Part shown: positions 34,091 to 43,185 of the stretch, in pieces
Numbering within the stretch: position 1 is the stretch's first letter
Layout of the letters: the number at the start of each line of letters is the position of its first letter
Assembly: GCA_963803875.1 (NCBI GenBank)
Contig: CAWDOA010000016.1
Location: 186,001 to 250,000 of the forward strand
Direction of reading: 5' to 3'
Length of the DNA stretch: 64,000 nt
From: JABDIY01 sp963803875
GTDB lineage: Bacteria; Actinomycetota; Acidimicrobiia; Acidimicrobiales; SZUA-35
Notes under the pieces: model-generated
Databases searched by the model: none
Told to the model about the DNA's origin: nothing
Seen by the model: the letters and a program-made list of their open reading frames with translations, nothing else
Made by a program: the position numbers and the translations under genes

Positions 34091-36115
34091 TTGACGACAC
34101 CTGAATCAGAGGTCGAAACCACCACTCCTTCGGGCGACCCGAACCCTACTGCTCGCAGCGGAACTGAAAACAGCATTGCCGCTGCTTCCGCCGACTATGG
34201 CGCGGAGAACATTCAAGTTCTCGAGGGCCTGGAAGCGGTGCGAAAGCGGCCCGGGATGTACATCGGATCAACGGGTCCACTCGGCCTGCATCACCTTGTG
34301 TGGGAAGTGGTGGACAACGCCGTTGACGAGGCCATGGCCGGCCACTGCAACGTCATCGAGGTTCGGCTTCTCAGCGATGGGGGAGTAGAGGTCATCGACG
34401 ATGGCCGGGGCATTCCCACCGGTGTTCATCCCAAGTTTGCGCCGCTCACGGCTGCGGAGGTCGTGCTCACCGTTCTGCACGCTGGCGGCAAGTTTGGTGG
34501 CGACGCATCGGGATACAAGGTGTCGGGGGGTCTACACGGTGTGGGCGTTTCGGTCGTGAATGCGCTCTCGAGCAGGGTCGAAGTCGACATCGATCGAGAC
34601 GGCACTCGCCATTTCATGTCCTTCAAGGACGGCGGGGAGCCCGATACCACGTTGCAGGAGATCGGACCTTCGCCCAAAGGGGCCGATGGACAGCCTCTTC
34701 GGGGTACCACCGTTCGTTTCTGGCCCGATCCCACCATCTTCAAGGAAGGCACCCACTTCACCCGCAAGACGATGATGGAACGCTTCCAAACCATGGCGTT
34801 TCTCAACGCCGGCCTGGAATTTCGGCTCCACGACGATCGGGACGAATCGGTCGAAGATGTCACCTTCCGATACGACGGCGGTCTCCGAGACTTCGTGCGT
34901 CACCTCAACAGCGCCAAGGAGGCGCTGTTCGAGGAGATCGGTCACTTCATCGAGCAGGGCAATGGCGAGGAAGTGGAGATTGCGTTCTCGTGGAACACCG
35001 GCTTCCAGAGCGATGGAATCCACAGCTTCGCGAACGGCATCTCCACTACCGAAGGTGGCATGCATGAAGAGGGTTTCCGGTCTGCGCTCACCAGAACTGT
35101 CAACAGCTACGCCAAGGCTCACGGAGCCCTGAAGGAAAAGGACGAGAACCTGGCCGGGGAAGACATTCGCGAGGGAATGACCGCCATTATCTCGGTGCGG
35201 CTCGCCGAACCGCAGTTCGAAGGCCAAACCAAGTCCAAGCTCGGCAACGTGTCCATTCGATCACTGGTCACCAAGGCCACCAACGAACGATTGGCCGAAT
35301 GGCTCGAAGAACACCCGCGCGAGGCCAAAGCCATGGTGGGCAAGGCGATCCAGGCTCAACGTGGTCGGATCGCGGCAATGAAAGCCCGTCAGACGGTACG
35401 GAAGTCCGCTCTCAGCGGTGCCGGATTGCCCGGCAAACTCGCCGACTGCCAAAGCAAGAATCCTCACGAGTCAGAGCTGTTCATCGTCGAGGGCAACAGC
35501 GCCGGCGGCACCGCCAAAGACGCGCGCGATCCGTACAGTCAGGCAATTCTGCCGATACGGGGCAAGATCCTCAATGTCGAACGTGCCCGCCCGGACCGGA
35601 TCTTCAAGAACACCGAGATCATCTCACTCATCCAGGCCCTGGGGGCCGGCATCGGCGAAGAATTCGACCTCGAGAAGGCTCGGTATCACAAGATCATCCT
35701 CTTGGCTGACGCCGACGTGGACGGTTCCCACATTCGTACCCTGCTGCTCACGTTCTTCTTCCGGCAGATGCGTCCCCTGGTGGAGGCAGGGTATGTGTAT
35801 GTGGCCCAGCCGCCCCTCTACAGCACCCAGGCCGGTCGATCCAAGGCATATCTCAAGGACGACATCGCCCGCGACGCCTACAAGGCCGAGAACCCCAAGG
35901 CCGAATTCGCTCGGCTGAAGGGTTTGGGCGAGATGGACGCCATCGAACTTCAGGAAACCACTATGGAAGCATCCAGCCGGACCCTGCTTCAGGTCACTGT
36001 TGAGACGGCCGTGAAAGCCGACGAGATCTTCGCCATTCTCATGGGCGAAGACGTCGAGAGCCGTAAGTCGTTCATCCAGAACAACGCCGATGACGTTCGT
36101 TTCCTCGACATCTAG
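34091..36115 (+). CDS. gyrB: DNA gyrase subunit B
   Basis: A 674-residue GHKL ATPase/Toprim subunit: KRPGMYIGSTGPLGLHHLVW, GGLHGVGVSVVNALS, the Toprim motif EGNSAGGTAKDARD and DADVDGSHIRTLLL, and the PLY segment VAQPPLYSTQAGRSK. A TTG start at 34091 follows TTGGAGCC. In the Toprim motif Asn469 (codon 35495) replaces the Asp usual in the EGDSAGG block. It is ten bases before gyrA. Confidence 0.97.
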   Translation: MTTPESEVETTTPSGDPNPTARSGTENSIAAASADYGAENIQVLEGLEAVRKRPGMYIGSTGPLGLHHLVWEVVDNAVDEAMAGHCNVIEVRLLSDGGVEVIDDGRGIPTGVHPKFAPLTAAEVVLTVLHAGGKFGGDASGYKVSGGLHGVGVSVVNALSSRVEVDIDRDGTRHFMSFKDGGEPDTTLQEIGPSPKGADGQPLRGTTVRFWPDPTIFKEGTHFTRKTMMERFQTMAFLNAGLEFRLHDDRDESVEDVTFRYDGGLRDFVRHLNSAKEALFEEIGHFIEQGNGEEVEIAFSWNTGFQSDGIHSFANGISTTEGGMHEEGFRSALTRTVNSYAKAHGALKEKDENLAGEDIREGMTAIISVRLAEPQFEGQTKSKLGNVSIRSLVTKATNERLAEWLEEHPREAKAMVGKAIQAQRGRIAAMKARQTVRKSALSGAGLPGKLADCQSKNPHESELFIVEGNSAGGTAKDARDPYSQAILPIRGKILNVERARPDRIFKNTEIISLIQALGAGIGEEFDLEKARYHKIILLADADVDGSHIRTLLLTFFFRQMRPLVEAGYVYVAQPPLYSTQAGRSKAYLKDDIARDAYKAENPKAEFARLKGLGEMDAIELQETTMEASSRTLLQVTVETAVKADEIFAILMGEDVESRKSFIQNNADDVRFLDI

Positions 36116-36124
36116 GGGCACAAC

Positions 36125-38743
36125 ATGACCGACGTTCCAAACCAAGACGACAGCGACCTTGACTCCGACGGTCTACCCGAAGGCATCGAACCCATCGAGA
36201 TCCAAACCGAAATGGAGAGCTCGTTCCTCGAGTACGCCATGTCGGTCATCGTGTCTCGCGCATTGCCTGACGCTCGCGACGGTCTCAAGCCGGTTCATCG
36301 CCGGATTCTCTGGGCCATGTACGACCGCGGTCATACACCGGCACGAGCCCATGTGAAGAGTGCAACCGTGGTTGGTGAGGTCATCGGTAGCTACCACCCC
36401 CACGGTGACACCGCCATCTACGACGCCATGGTGCGAATGGGTCAGAAGTTCTCGCTCCGCCACACGCTGGTAGATCCCCACGGCAACTTCGGCTCGCCCG
36501 ACGATCCGCCCGCTGCCTACCGTTACACCGAGGCTCGACTCACCGCCCTGGCGATGCGGATGGTCGAAGGTATCGACAAAGACACCGTCGATATGGCCGA
36601 CAACTTCGACGGGAAGAAGGTAGAGCCAACTGTTCTGCCGTCGCGTTTTCCCAATCTGTTGGTCAACGGAAGTCAGGGGATCGCAGTTGGTATGGCGACC
36701 AACATCCCTCCCCACAACCTGGGTGAGGCGATCGACGCCACGGTGCACCTCATCGAGAACCCAGAAGCTACGCCTGACGACCTGGCTCAGTTCGTGCTGG
36801 GACCAGACTTTCCCACCGGGGCACAAATCCTAGGTCGAGGCGGTATCAGAGACGCCTACCGAAGCGGCAAAGGCAGCATCAAAATGCGGGCTGTCGCCGA
36901 GATTTTCGAAACGGGCAAGACGTCCGAGATAGTGGTTACCGAAGTGCCGTATCAGACCTCGGTCGACCGGATCGCCGAGAAAGCCGCCGACGCAGTCGAA
37001 AGGGGTGTGATCGACGGGATCCGAGAGATACGCAACGAATCAGCCCGCGGCAAACTTCGATTGGTGTTCGAACTCAAACGCGATGCGCCTGCCATCGTCG
37101 TGCTCAATAACCTCTACAAGCACACCCCCATGCAGATGACCTTCAGCGCCAACATCGTTGCTTTGGTCGATGGGATCCCCCGGCAGATGAACCTGCGCGA
37201 TTTGCTGGTTGCCTATGTCGACCATCAACGAGAGGTCATCACCCGACGCTCGCAGTACGACCGCGACGAGGCGGCCCGCAAACTACACATCGATGAGGGT
37301 TTGCTTCGGGCTCGCGATGTGCTCGACGAAATCATTGCGTTGATCCGAGCCAGCGAAGATCGGGCCGCCGCCCGCGAAGGTTTGGAGGCGGAGCCATTCT
37401 CGTTCTCGCCGGCCCAAGCCGATGCCATTCTCTCTATGCAGATCGGCCAGCTCACGCGGTTGGCCCGTATCGATCTCGAAGAACGGATGGCAGCAGCAAG
37501 AGAACTCATCGCAGAACTGGATGAGATTCTCAACAGTCCCGAACGTCTCGATCAAGTGATCAAGGACGAACTTCTCGAGATCAAAGGGGAGTTCGCCACA
37601 CCGCGGCGCAGCGTTCTCACCAACGATCCCGGCGAGCTCGGAATCGAAGACCTCATCGACGACGAAGAGGTGATCATCACCCTCACCGGCAGCGGCTACA
37701 TCAAGTCGGTCTCGGTGTCGGAATTCCGAGCCCAGGCCAGAGGAGGCCGGGGGGTCACCGGGGCGAAGGTCAAGGACGACGACGAGGATCTCATCACCCA
37801 TCTCGTGCAGACCTCGGCCCACGCCTATCTGTTGTTCTTCTCCAACCGCGGCAAGGTCTACCGGATCAAGGCACATCAGGTCCCGATCACCAGCCGCCAA
37901 TCACGCGGGCTGGCACTGGTGAACCTGTTGCAGCTTGAACCTGACGAGACGATCCAGACGATCATCGACACCCGGGACTACGAGACGAATCGCTATCTGT
38001 TCTTTGCAACCCGAATGGGTCGAGTGAAGAAGACCCTGTTCAACGCGTACGACAGCAACCTCAAGGCCGGTCTTCGTGCCATCAACCTGAACGAAGGCGA
38101 CGAGCTGGTGACCGTCGTACCCACCAACGGCGTACTCGACATCTTCATGGTGTCGGAGAAGGGCCAAGCCCTCCGCTTCAAGGAAGACCAAGTACGAGCC
38201 ATGGGACGCACCGCCGCCGGAGTCGTTGGAATGAAGTTCCGGAAGGGTGACCGCCTGGTTTCAATGGATGTGAATCATCCCGAAGCCAATCTGTTGGTGG
38301 TAACCGATGAGGGATTTGGCAAGCGGGTGAATCCTGCGCTTTTCACCCCCAAGAACCGGGCGGGTCTCGGGGTTCGGTGCGTGAAGGTCAACGAAAAGAA
38401 GGGTGTTGTCGCCGGGGCGATGTTCGTGACCGAGAACGATCAGGTTCTACTGATCTCGAACAACGGTGTCGTGATTCGCACGAAGGTTGACGAGATCTCC
38501 CAACAGGGTCGTGACGCAACCGGAGTTCGGGTGATGAACCTCGGGTCAGACGATCGAGTTTCGGCCGTAGCGCGACTCCTCGAGGCGCCCGAGGAGCCCG
38601 ACATGCCGGACCCCGCCGACAACCCATCGGTTGAGGGGCATGGCCAGATGGACAACGATTTCGAGGGTGATGTAGGACCGAACTCGGATGCACAGGACCT
38701 CGAATCTGAGGTTGTCGAAGATAGTTCGGACGATAGTGAGTGA
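36125..38743 (+). CDS. gyrA: DNA gyrase subunit A
   Basis: The 872-residue breakage-reunion subunit. It has FLEYAMSVIVSRALPDARDG, the HPHGDTAIYDAMVRMGQ quinolone-region sequence (Thr96 and Asp100), the active Tyr in AAYRYTEARLT, and a GyrA box QARGGRG in the C-terminal pinwheel, marking gyrase rather than topoisomerase IV. The acidic C-terminal tail (DSDDSE-like) follows the usual pattern. Confidence 0.97.
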   Translation: MTDVPNQDDSDLDSDGLPEGIEPIEIQTEMESSFLEYAMSVIVSRALPDARDGLKPVHRRILWAMYDRGHTPARAHVKSATVVGEVIGSYHPHGDTAIYDAMVRMGQKFSLRHTLVDPHGNFGSPDDPPAAYRYTEARLTALAMRMVEGIDKDTVDMADNFDGKKVEPTVLPSRFPNLLVNGSQGIAVGMATNIPPHNLGEAIDATVHLIENPEATPDDLAQFVLGPDFPTGAQILGRGGIRDAYRSGKGSIKMRAVAEIFETGKTSEIVVTEVPYQTSVDRIAEKAADAVERGVIDGIREIRNESARGKLRLVFELKRDAPAIVVLNNLYKHTPMQMTFSANIVALVDGIPRQMNLRDLLVAYVDHQREVITRRSQYDRDEAARKLHIDEGLLRARDVLDEIIALIRASEDRAAAREGLEAEPFSFSPAQADAILSMQIGQLTRLARIDLEERMAAARELIAELDEILNSPERLDQVIKDELLEIKGEFATPRRSVLTNDPGELGIEDLIDDEEVIITLTGSGYIKSVSVSEFRAQARGGRGVTGAKVKDDDEDLITHLVQTSAHAYLLFFSNRGKVYRIKAHQVPITSRQSRGLALVNLLQLEPDETIQTIIDTRDYETNRYLFFATRMGRVKKTLFNAYDSNLKAGLRAINLNEGDELVTVVPTNGVLDIFMVSEKGQALRFKEDQVRAMGRTAAGVVGMKFRKGDRLVSMDVNHPEANLLVVTDEGFGKRVNPALFTPKNRAGLGVRCVKVNEKKGVVAGAMFVTENDQVLLISNNGVVIRTKVDEISQQGRDATGVRVMNLGSDDRVSAVARLLEAPEEPDMPDPADNPSVEGHGQMDNDFEGDVGPNSDAQDLESEVVEDSSDDSE

Positions 38744-38785
38744 AGTAAGCGTCATTTAACGAAATAAGACCTATGCTGAGGCCGC

Positions 38786-39118
38786 GTGCCGGAACGATCT
38801 CATCGAGGACCCGAGCGTGGAGTGCTCGTTGCAGCGTTTGGCCTCTGGCTGGCTCTCGCGGTGTTGTGCTGTCTCCTCGTCGTCGGGATCGCAAATCGGG
38901 CCAGTGAGCGAGCGGCGGCACAATCGGCAGCTGATGCTGCTGCTCTCGCCGGTGCAGTCGAGGGACTTCATGCGGCGGTCACCATTGCGTCGGCGAACGG
39001 CGCGATACTGGTCAGCTTCGAACAGGATGACTCCGTGGTTGCGGTTCGAGTCGAGCGAAATGGGACGCCAGCTCAGGCTTGGGCCGAGAAGCAGATTCGC
39101 CCAGGGCAGCAGGGGTGA
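38786..39118 (+). CDS. TadE/TadG-like small membrane protein
   Basis: A 110-residue protein starting with RGVLVAAFGLWLALAVLCC-type helix, then SERAAAQSAADAAALAGAVE, the signature of TadE/G-like pseudopilin neighbours. GTG 38786 lies 42 bases after gyrA. No other tad genes are in the window, so a role in pili is only suggested. Confidence 0.7.
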   Translation: MPERSHRGPERGVLVAAFGLWLALAVLCCLLVVGIANRASERAAAQSAADAAALAGAVEGLHAAVTIASANGAILVSFEQDDSVVAVRVERNGTPAQAWAEKQIRPGQQG

Positions 39119-39939
39119 CGTCGAAACTGCTGGAATCGAACTATGATCTCCGCCGTATGGTTCCGCCCAACACCGCCTCGGATGAACTGGTGATTGACGA
39201 CGATTTGGTTCAGGCTCTCGGCTTTGAGCCGGCAACCGATGAGTTCTTCGATCTCGACAACGATCTGACCGGAGGAGACGCGGTCGGTGACACAGTCATC
39301 GATCTCGATACCGGAACCGGTCATGGAACACCGGTGGTAGATCGGACCTCCACGGTTACCCCCTTGGCACCCGCCGGCCCGGTCGGAGTTCCCACCGGCC
39401 CTCCCTTGATCCAACCGGGCACCGTTGCTGGGGAACAGGTAGTCATTCCGCTGCGCCTTGCGTCGGATCAGAGCACTGTCATCGATTTTCGGATCGAGAA
39501 TGCCGGTGGACGTCCCAAGCTGAAAGCCCGGAAGGTACGACGGGTCGTTCGCCATGTCGATCCATGGTCGGTCCTCCGATTCTCAATCCTGTTTCACGTC
39601 GTAATCTTCGGAGCACTCCTGCTCGCAGCGGTTCTCGTCTGGAACGCAGCCGAACTTGCCGGCGTGGTGGAGAACCTGGAGAGTCTGATCGCCGAACTCG
39701 GTTCGTTGGAAGAGTTCATTATCGACGAGTCGGCTGTCTTCAGGGCTGCACTGGTCGGTTCGGCCATGATGACGCTTGCATCATCGGTGCTTCTTGTGCT
39801 CCTGAGCGTTGTGTTCAACCTGATCTCAGACCTCACCGGCGGAATCCGCTTCACCGTGATCGAGGAAGAGCGGGTTCGCACCGTTCGGCGTGCCCAGTCA
39901 AAGGCCTTGAAGGCCGAACGAACGGTCGAGGCAGAGTAA
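39115..39939 (+). CDS. DUF3566 family membrane protein
   Basis: A GTG at 39115 overlaps the TadE stop; ATG 39157 (MVPPNTASDEL) is an alternative, preceded by TATGAT. A disordered Thr/Pro/Asp-rich half precedes the DUF3566 domain: KARKVRRVVRHVDPWSVLRF, helix LFHVVIFGALLLAAVLVW, and VLLVLLSVVFNLISDLTGGI. DUF3566 proteins typically follow gyrA in actinobacteria; their function is unknown. Confidence 0.85.
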   Translation: MTSKLLESNYDLRRMVPPNTASDELVIDDDLVQALGFEPATDEFFDLDNDLTGGDAVGDTVIDLDTGTGHGTPVVDRTSTVTPLAPAGPVGVPTGPPLIQPGTVAGEQVVIPLRLASDQSTVIDFRIENAGGRPKLKARKVRRVVRHVDPWSVLRFSILFHVVIFGALLLAAVLVWNAAELAGVVENLESLIAELGSLEEFIIDESAVFRAALVGSAMMTLASSVLLVLLSVVFNLISDLTGGIRFTVIEEERVRTVRRAQSKALKAERTVEAE

Positions 39940-40005
39940 GTCACAACGGTCGAGGTCGGTAGCGGATGGCCAAACCAAGCCGCTAACCTTCGGGGACCGC
40001 ACAGC

Positions 40006-40079
<74 letters not shown>

Positions 40080-40083
40080 CTAC

Positions 40084-40440
40084 TATTCCCTCTGGGGGCC
40101 TCTTGCCTCGCCTGCGGCCCTTGCTGTTCGTCTTCTCACTCGCTGGGGCTCGCTTGACGAACCGGGCCTTCGGGTCGGCCCGGAACGGCTATTCCCTCTG
40201 GGGCCTCTTGCTTCGGCGCTGCGGCCCTTGCTGTTCGTCTTCTCACTCGCTGGGGCTCGCTTGACGAACCGGGCCTTCGGGTCGGCCCGGAACGGCTATT
40301 CCCTCTGGGGGCCTCTTGCCTCGCCTGTTGCTTGTTGGCCTCCACTCGCCTTCAGGCCTCGGGGGCCATGTTCTCACTCGCTGGGGCTCGCTTCGTGGCC
40401 CGTCCGAATCTCGACTCGCATCGGTGGAATCGGGGCTCTT
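40084..40440. repeat. Tandem array of about 106-bp units after tRNA-Ile
   Basis: The word tattccctctggg begins at 40084, 40190 and 40297, giving two full units (106 and 107 bases) and a partial third to about 40440. Each holds TTCTCACTCGCTGGGGCTCG, the reverse complement of the core in the trxB-trxA array, and a GGCCTTCGGGTCGGCC-type hairpin. No gene is apparent. The array lies between the tRNA and a lipoprotein gene. Confidence 0.9.
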
Positions 40441-40495
40441 GGCTTGGGAACCGAGTGGGTGAAGCCGGTCTCCTGGGTCGAATTAGGCTGTGCTG

Positions 40496-40882
40496 ATGCG
40501 GTGGATTGTGTTGACCCTTGGACTGATGGGGGTCGCCGGCTGCGCCTTGCTGCCGAGCGAATTGGGACCGGCGGCGGTCGCAGTCAACGCCGATATCCCG
40601 GTTGATCCTGCCAGCTCCACTCTGCATTTGGTGGTCAACGAGCGAGCCTGCGCCAGTGGCAGGGCACCGACCAACCGTGCAGTCCGGGTTACGGTCGAGG
40701 AAAGCGATCAGTTGGTGGAGATCCGAGCACAGGTTGCAGGCGTCCGCGGCGGTGCGGAGTGCCCGTCGAATCCATGGCATCCAGTCACGGTGACCTTGGA
40801 TGGACCGCTCGGTACCCGTGAATTGAGGGACCTCGACACCGGCGAGCTACTCGGTGCCGCGATTCCCGGTGAACACCTCTGA
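40496..40882 (+). CDS. Putative lipoprotein
   Basis: The signal sequence MRWIVLTLGLMGVAGC ends in a lipobox (VAGC, Cys16), so the protein should be lipid-anchored outside the membrane. A GTG two codons earlier is also possible. The mature part (about 110 residues) has an ERACASG and AECPSNPW cysteine pair. The family is not recognised. It converges on the sigma factor gene. Confidence 0.7.
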   Translation: MRWIVLTLGLMGVAGCALLPSELGPAAVAVNADIPVDPASSTLHLVVNERACASGRAPTNRAVRVTVEESDQLVEIRAQVAGVRGGAECPSNPWHPVTVTLDGPLGTRELRDLDTGELLGAAIPGEHL

Positions 40883-40934
40883 GAACTGGCTGAGCCGAGC
40901 AAACCGTGCACCGCGACGCGCAATTCGAAAAGGG

Positions 40935-40967
40935 GTCAGACCCCCTCGCGTGGCGAGGGGGTCTGAC
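40935..40967. terminator. Strong bidirectional hairpin
   Basis: GTCAGACCCCCTCGC and its exact complement GCGAGGGGGTCTGAC form a 15-bp stem with a GTG loop. It lies between convergent lipoprotein and sigma genes. No long U-tract follows, so termination would depend on the stem itself. Confidence 0.75.
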
Positions 40968-41000
40968 GCCGTAGGTGTTCAGTTGTTGTTGAGGGCAGGA

Positions 41001-41870
41001 CTACAGCGTGCCCACCGGGAGCAGGGGATCTTCGGGGACGTCGTAGCCGATGTCCCAGCGGCCCAAACGATCTTTCCACTCGCTCTCTTCACCAAGGGCG
41101 TTGGCGTAGGCAGCTTGGCGTTTGGCAACCCGACCAGCTGGAGCGTCGTCGTCTGTTTCGTCGAACTGGGCTTCGATGCCGAGTTTGAGATTGCGAAGTG
41201 CCTCGCTGCGGAGCTGGGAAATACGGGACTCGGTGACACCGAGGAAACGAGCCAGATCCTGAGAGGTCTTGCCCTCCAAGAAGTATCCGACGATGACAAA
41301 CTGCTGGCGTTCGGGCAGTAGACCAACCGCATCGCGCAGGTAGCTGTGAAGCTCGCGGGTCTCGAGTTCTTCTGAGGGTTCCACACAGCTCTGGTCTTCC
41401 AGGACATCCACCAGGGTCAGGTCCTCGTCCGCATCGCTGCTGGTCTCGTGGTCCAAAGCCAAGACAACACTGCGGAACAGGCGATCGCGTAGCTTGGCAA
41501 GCTCGTCCATGCCCACGCCCAACTCGACTGCCATCTCTTGGAGGGTGGGAACCCGGCCAAGCTCGGAGGCGAGATACTGCTCGGTGCTTTCGAGGCGCCG
41601 GGCCAGTAGGCGGACCGATCGAGGTGCCCAGTCGGCGGCGCGAACCGAGTCGAGAATGGCCCCACGGATGCGCTGGGCGGCAAATCGCTCGAACGGAACG
41701 CCGCGCTCCTCGTCGTAGCGGCGTGACGCCTCCACCAGTCCCAGCGCACCGGCTCGAGCCAGATCCTCGCGGTCAACGTGCCTGGGAAAGTGCACTGCGA
41801 CCTGAAATACAACGTGCTTGACGAGAGGCAGATGCAACTCGATGCGTTGGTTGATTTCGGTCAGATTCAT
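41001..41870 (-). CDS. FliA/WhiG-type RNA polymerase sigma factor
   Basis: A sigma-70 family group 3 factor: region 2 (HVDREDLARAGALGLVEASR, FERFAAQRIRGAILDSVR), region 3 (TLQEMAVELGVGMDELAKL) and region 4 (LPERQQFVIVGYFLEGKTSQ, then LGVTESRISQLRSEAL). ATG 41870 is one of several close starts (MEMGEMNL). No flagellar genes are in the window. Homologues in non-motile actinobacteria direct development (WhiG); here its role is unknown. Confidence 0.85.
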   Translation of the reverse strand: MNLTEINQRIELHLPLVKHVVFQVAVHFPRHVDREDLARAGALGLVEASRRYDEERGVPFERFAAQRIRGAILDSVRAADWAPRSVRLLARRLESTEQYLASELGRVPTLQEMAVELGVGMDELAKLRDRLFRSVVLALDHETSSDADEDLTLVDVLEDQSCVEPSEELETRELHSYLRDAVGLLPERQQFVIVGYFLEGKTSQDLARFLGVTESRISQLRSEALRNLKLGIEAQFDETDDDAPAGRVAKRQAAYANALGEESEWKDRLGRWDIGYDVPEDPLLPVGTL

Positions 41871-42062
41871 TTCGCCCATTTCCATGGTCCTTTGCATTGT
41901 GTCCTCCATAGCCGGATGGGTTATCGGCACGGCAAGGCACAGAACTTGAGCGATTTCCTATATTTTCTCCGCCGTCGTTGCTATCGACCACATAGAGTCC
42001 ATACTTGAGCAAGAATCGTCACTCTGCGTCGGGATTCGTCGACGCCAACGTTGGATTCCTCG

Positions 42063-43064
42063 TCAATGAGCGCCCTCGAACCGGGCTGCGGTCAGCCCTC
42101 GTCGATGTAGTTCGGTGAGCATTGCCGCAGGGTCACCGGCGAGTTCAGCAACTCCCATTGCACCCCGTTTCGGGCCGCGGAAATGGACCTCGAGGGCCGC
42201 GACCGCAGCCACCGTGCCGGCGGCGACGGACGGGAACACCATGGCCCCCCGCACTTCGGTCCGATAGCCGCCGTCGGCGTCGAGGCCCCGTACCTCAACC
42301 CGGATACCGCCTGGCCCGCCATCGAGGTGGGGGCGACGAAGCATGGGGAGGGGACGGGTCAGTGCGTCCCGGCGGGTCGCCGACGTGCGGGATGAGATAC
42401 GGTCCGCGGCGGGGAACAGTCGGTGAAGCAGAATCGGCTCGGACAGTGCACCTCGATAACAGTCTCGAGCGCCCAACTCGCCTGGAAACCAGGCGAGGTC
42501 GCGCCCTGATCCGCCCCGCTTCTCGACCCAATGTCGGTCGATCAACACATACCCGGGCTGCTGGAGGGATTGGTGGTGCCGTCGGGCGCACGCAGGTCCA
42601 GCCGTACCCGTCGTCCAGACCGACAGTTCCTCCACAGAAGTGAAGTCCTGAGAGGCGTGGAGGGCGTGCAGGCACGAGTAGCCGGGGGAGAGGCCAACAC
42701 CGGCAACAACGGTGACCCCATTGTCGAGCGCCATCGTGTCGAGATCGAGCAGTGCACGAACATCTCGAGGGTCGTCGCTGGTGGAAATCACCGATACACC
42801 CGAACGGACCAGGGAAGTGGCCACGGCGGCGTGGCGGCCGGCCGGAGTTGCGAGAATCACTGTTCGAGCGGGGCCGCCGTTGGGCTCACCGATCCGATCC
42901 TGTGGTCGGAGTGCTCCCAGGATGCGCTCGCGCTGGGCACGGTCGGTATCGAACACGACAAGCGGTGCGTCGTTTGTACGTAGCTGGCGGGCCGCGTGCG
43001 AACCAACCCTGCCAAGGCCCACGACCCCGATGGGGTCAGCTGCCAGGGGAGTACTCCGAGTCAT
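42063..43064 (-). CDS. NAD(P)-binding oxidoreductase, saccharopine dehydrogenase-like
   Basis: The Rossmann motif IGVVGLGRVGSHAARQL opens the 333-residue chain, followed by VVFDTDRAQRERILG and the mid-domain VVAGVGLSPGYSCLH. The fold resembles saccharopine dehydrogenase/homospermidine synthase-type reductases. The substrate is unknown. Its start lies inside the small membrane peptide gene (29-base overlap), implying coupling to the MDMPI gene upstream. Confidence 0.75.
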   Translation of the reverse strand: MTRSTPLAADPIGVVGLGRVGSHAARQLRTNDAPLVVFDTDRAQRERILGALRPQDRIGEPNGGPARTVILATPAGRHAAVATSLVRSGVSVISTSDDPRDVRALLDLDTMALDNGVTVVAGVGLSPGYSCLHALHASQDFTSVEELSVWTTGTAGPACARRHHQSLQQPGYVLIDRHWVEKRGGSGRDLAWFPGELGARDCYRGALSEPILLHRLFPAADRISSRTSATRRDALTRPLPMLRRPHLDGGPGGIRVEVRGLDADGGYRTEVRGAMVFPSVAAGTVAAVAALEVHFRGPKRGAMGVAELAGDPAAMLTELHRRGLTAARFEGAH

Positions 43065-43185
43065 CGATTTCTCTCCACCCTCCGCTGCGCGGTGGCACGC
43101 CGCCCTGGCCCCGTAGCCGGAACACTGCGGCCAGGAAGCCTGCCATCGACAGCGCAGTCACGACTCGGCGGGCGAGAGTCAACAT
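43036..43185 (-). CDS. 49-residue membrane peptide overlapping both neighbours
   Basis: ATG 43185 overlaps the stop of the MDMPI gene (ATGA). The peptide has a hydrophobic stretch (VVTALSMAGFLAAVF) and a basic/glycine tail, then extends 29 bases into the dehydrogenase start. It is too short for a standard gene call. The exact ATGA overlap and hydrophobic design argue for a real coupled gene. Confidence 0.5.
   Translation of the reverse strand: MLTLARRVVTALSMAGFLAAVFRLRGQGGVPPRSGGWREIDDSEYSPGS

Noticed and set aside
34532..35227. 231-codon open frame antisense to gyrB
   Set aside because: Same explanation; gyrB is intact on the plus strand.
40084..40440. CRISPR array or tRNA-associated integration site
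   Set aside because: Units of about 106 bp are uniform without unique spacers, and there is no integrase or second tRNA-end copy.
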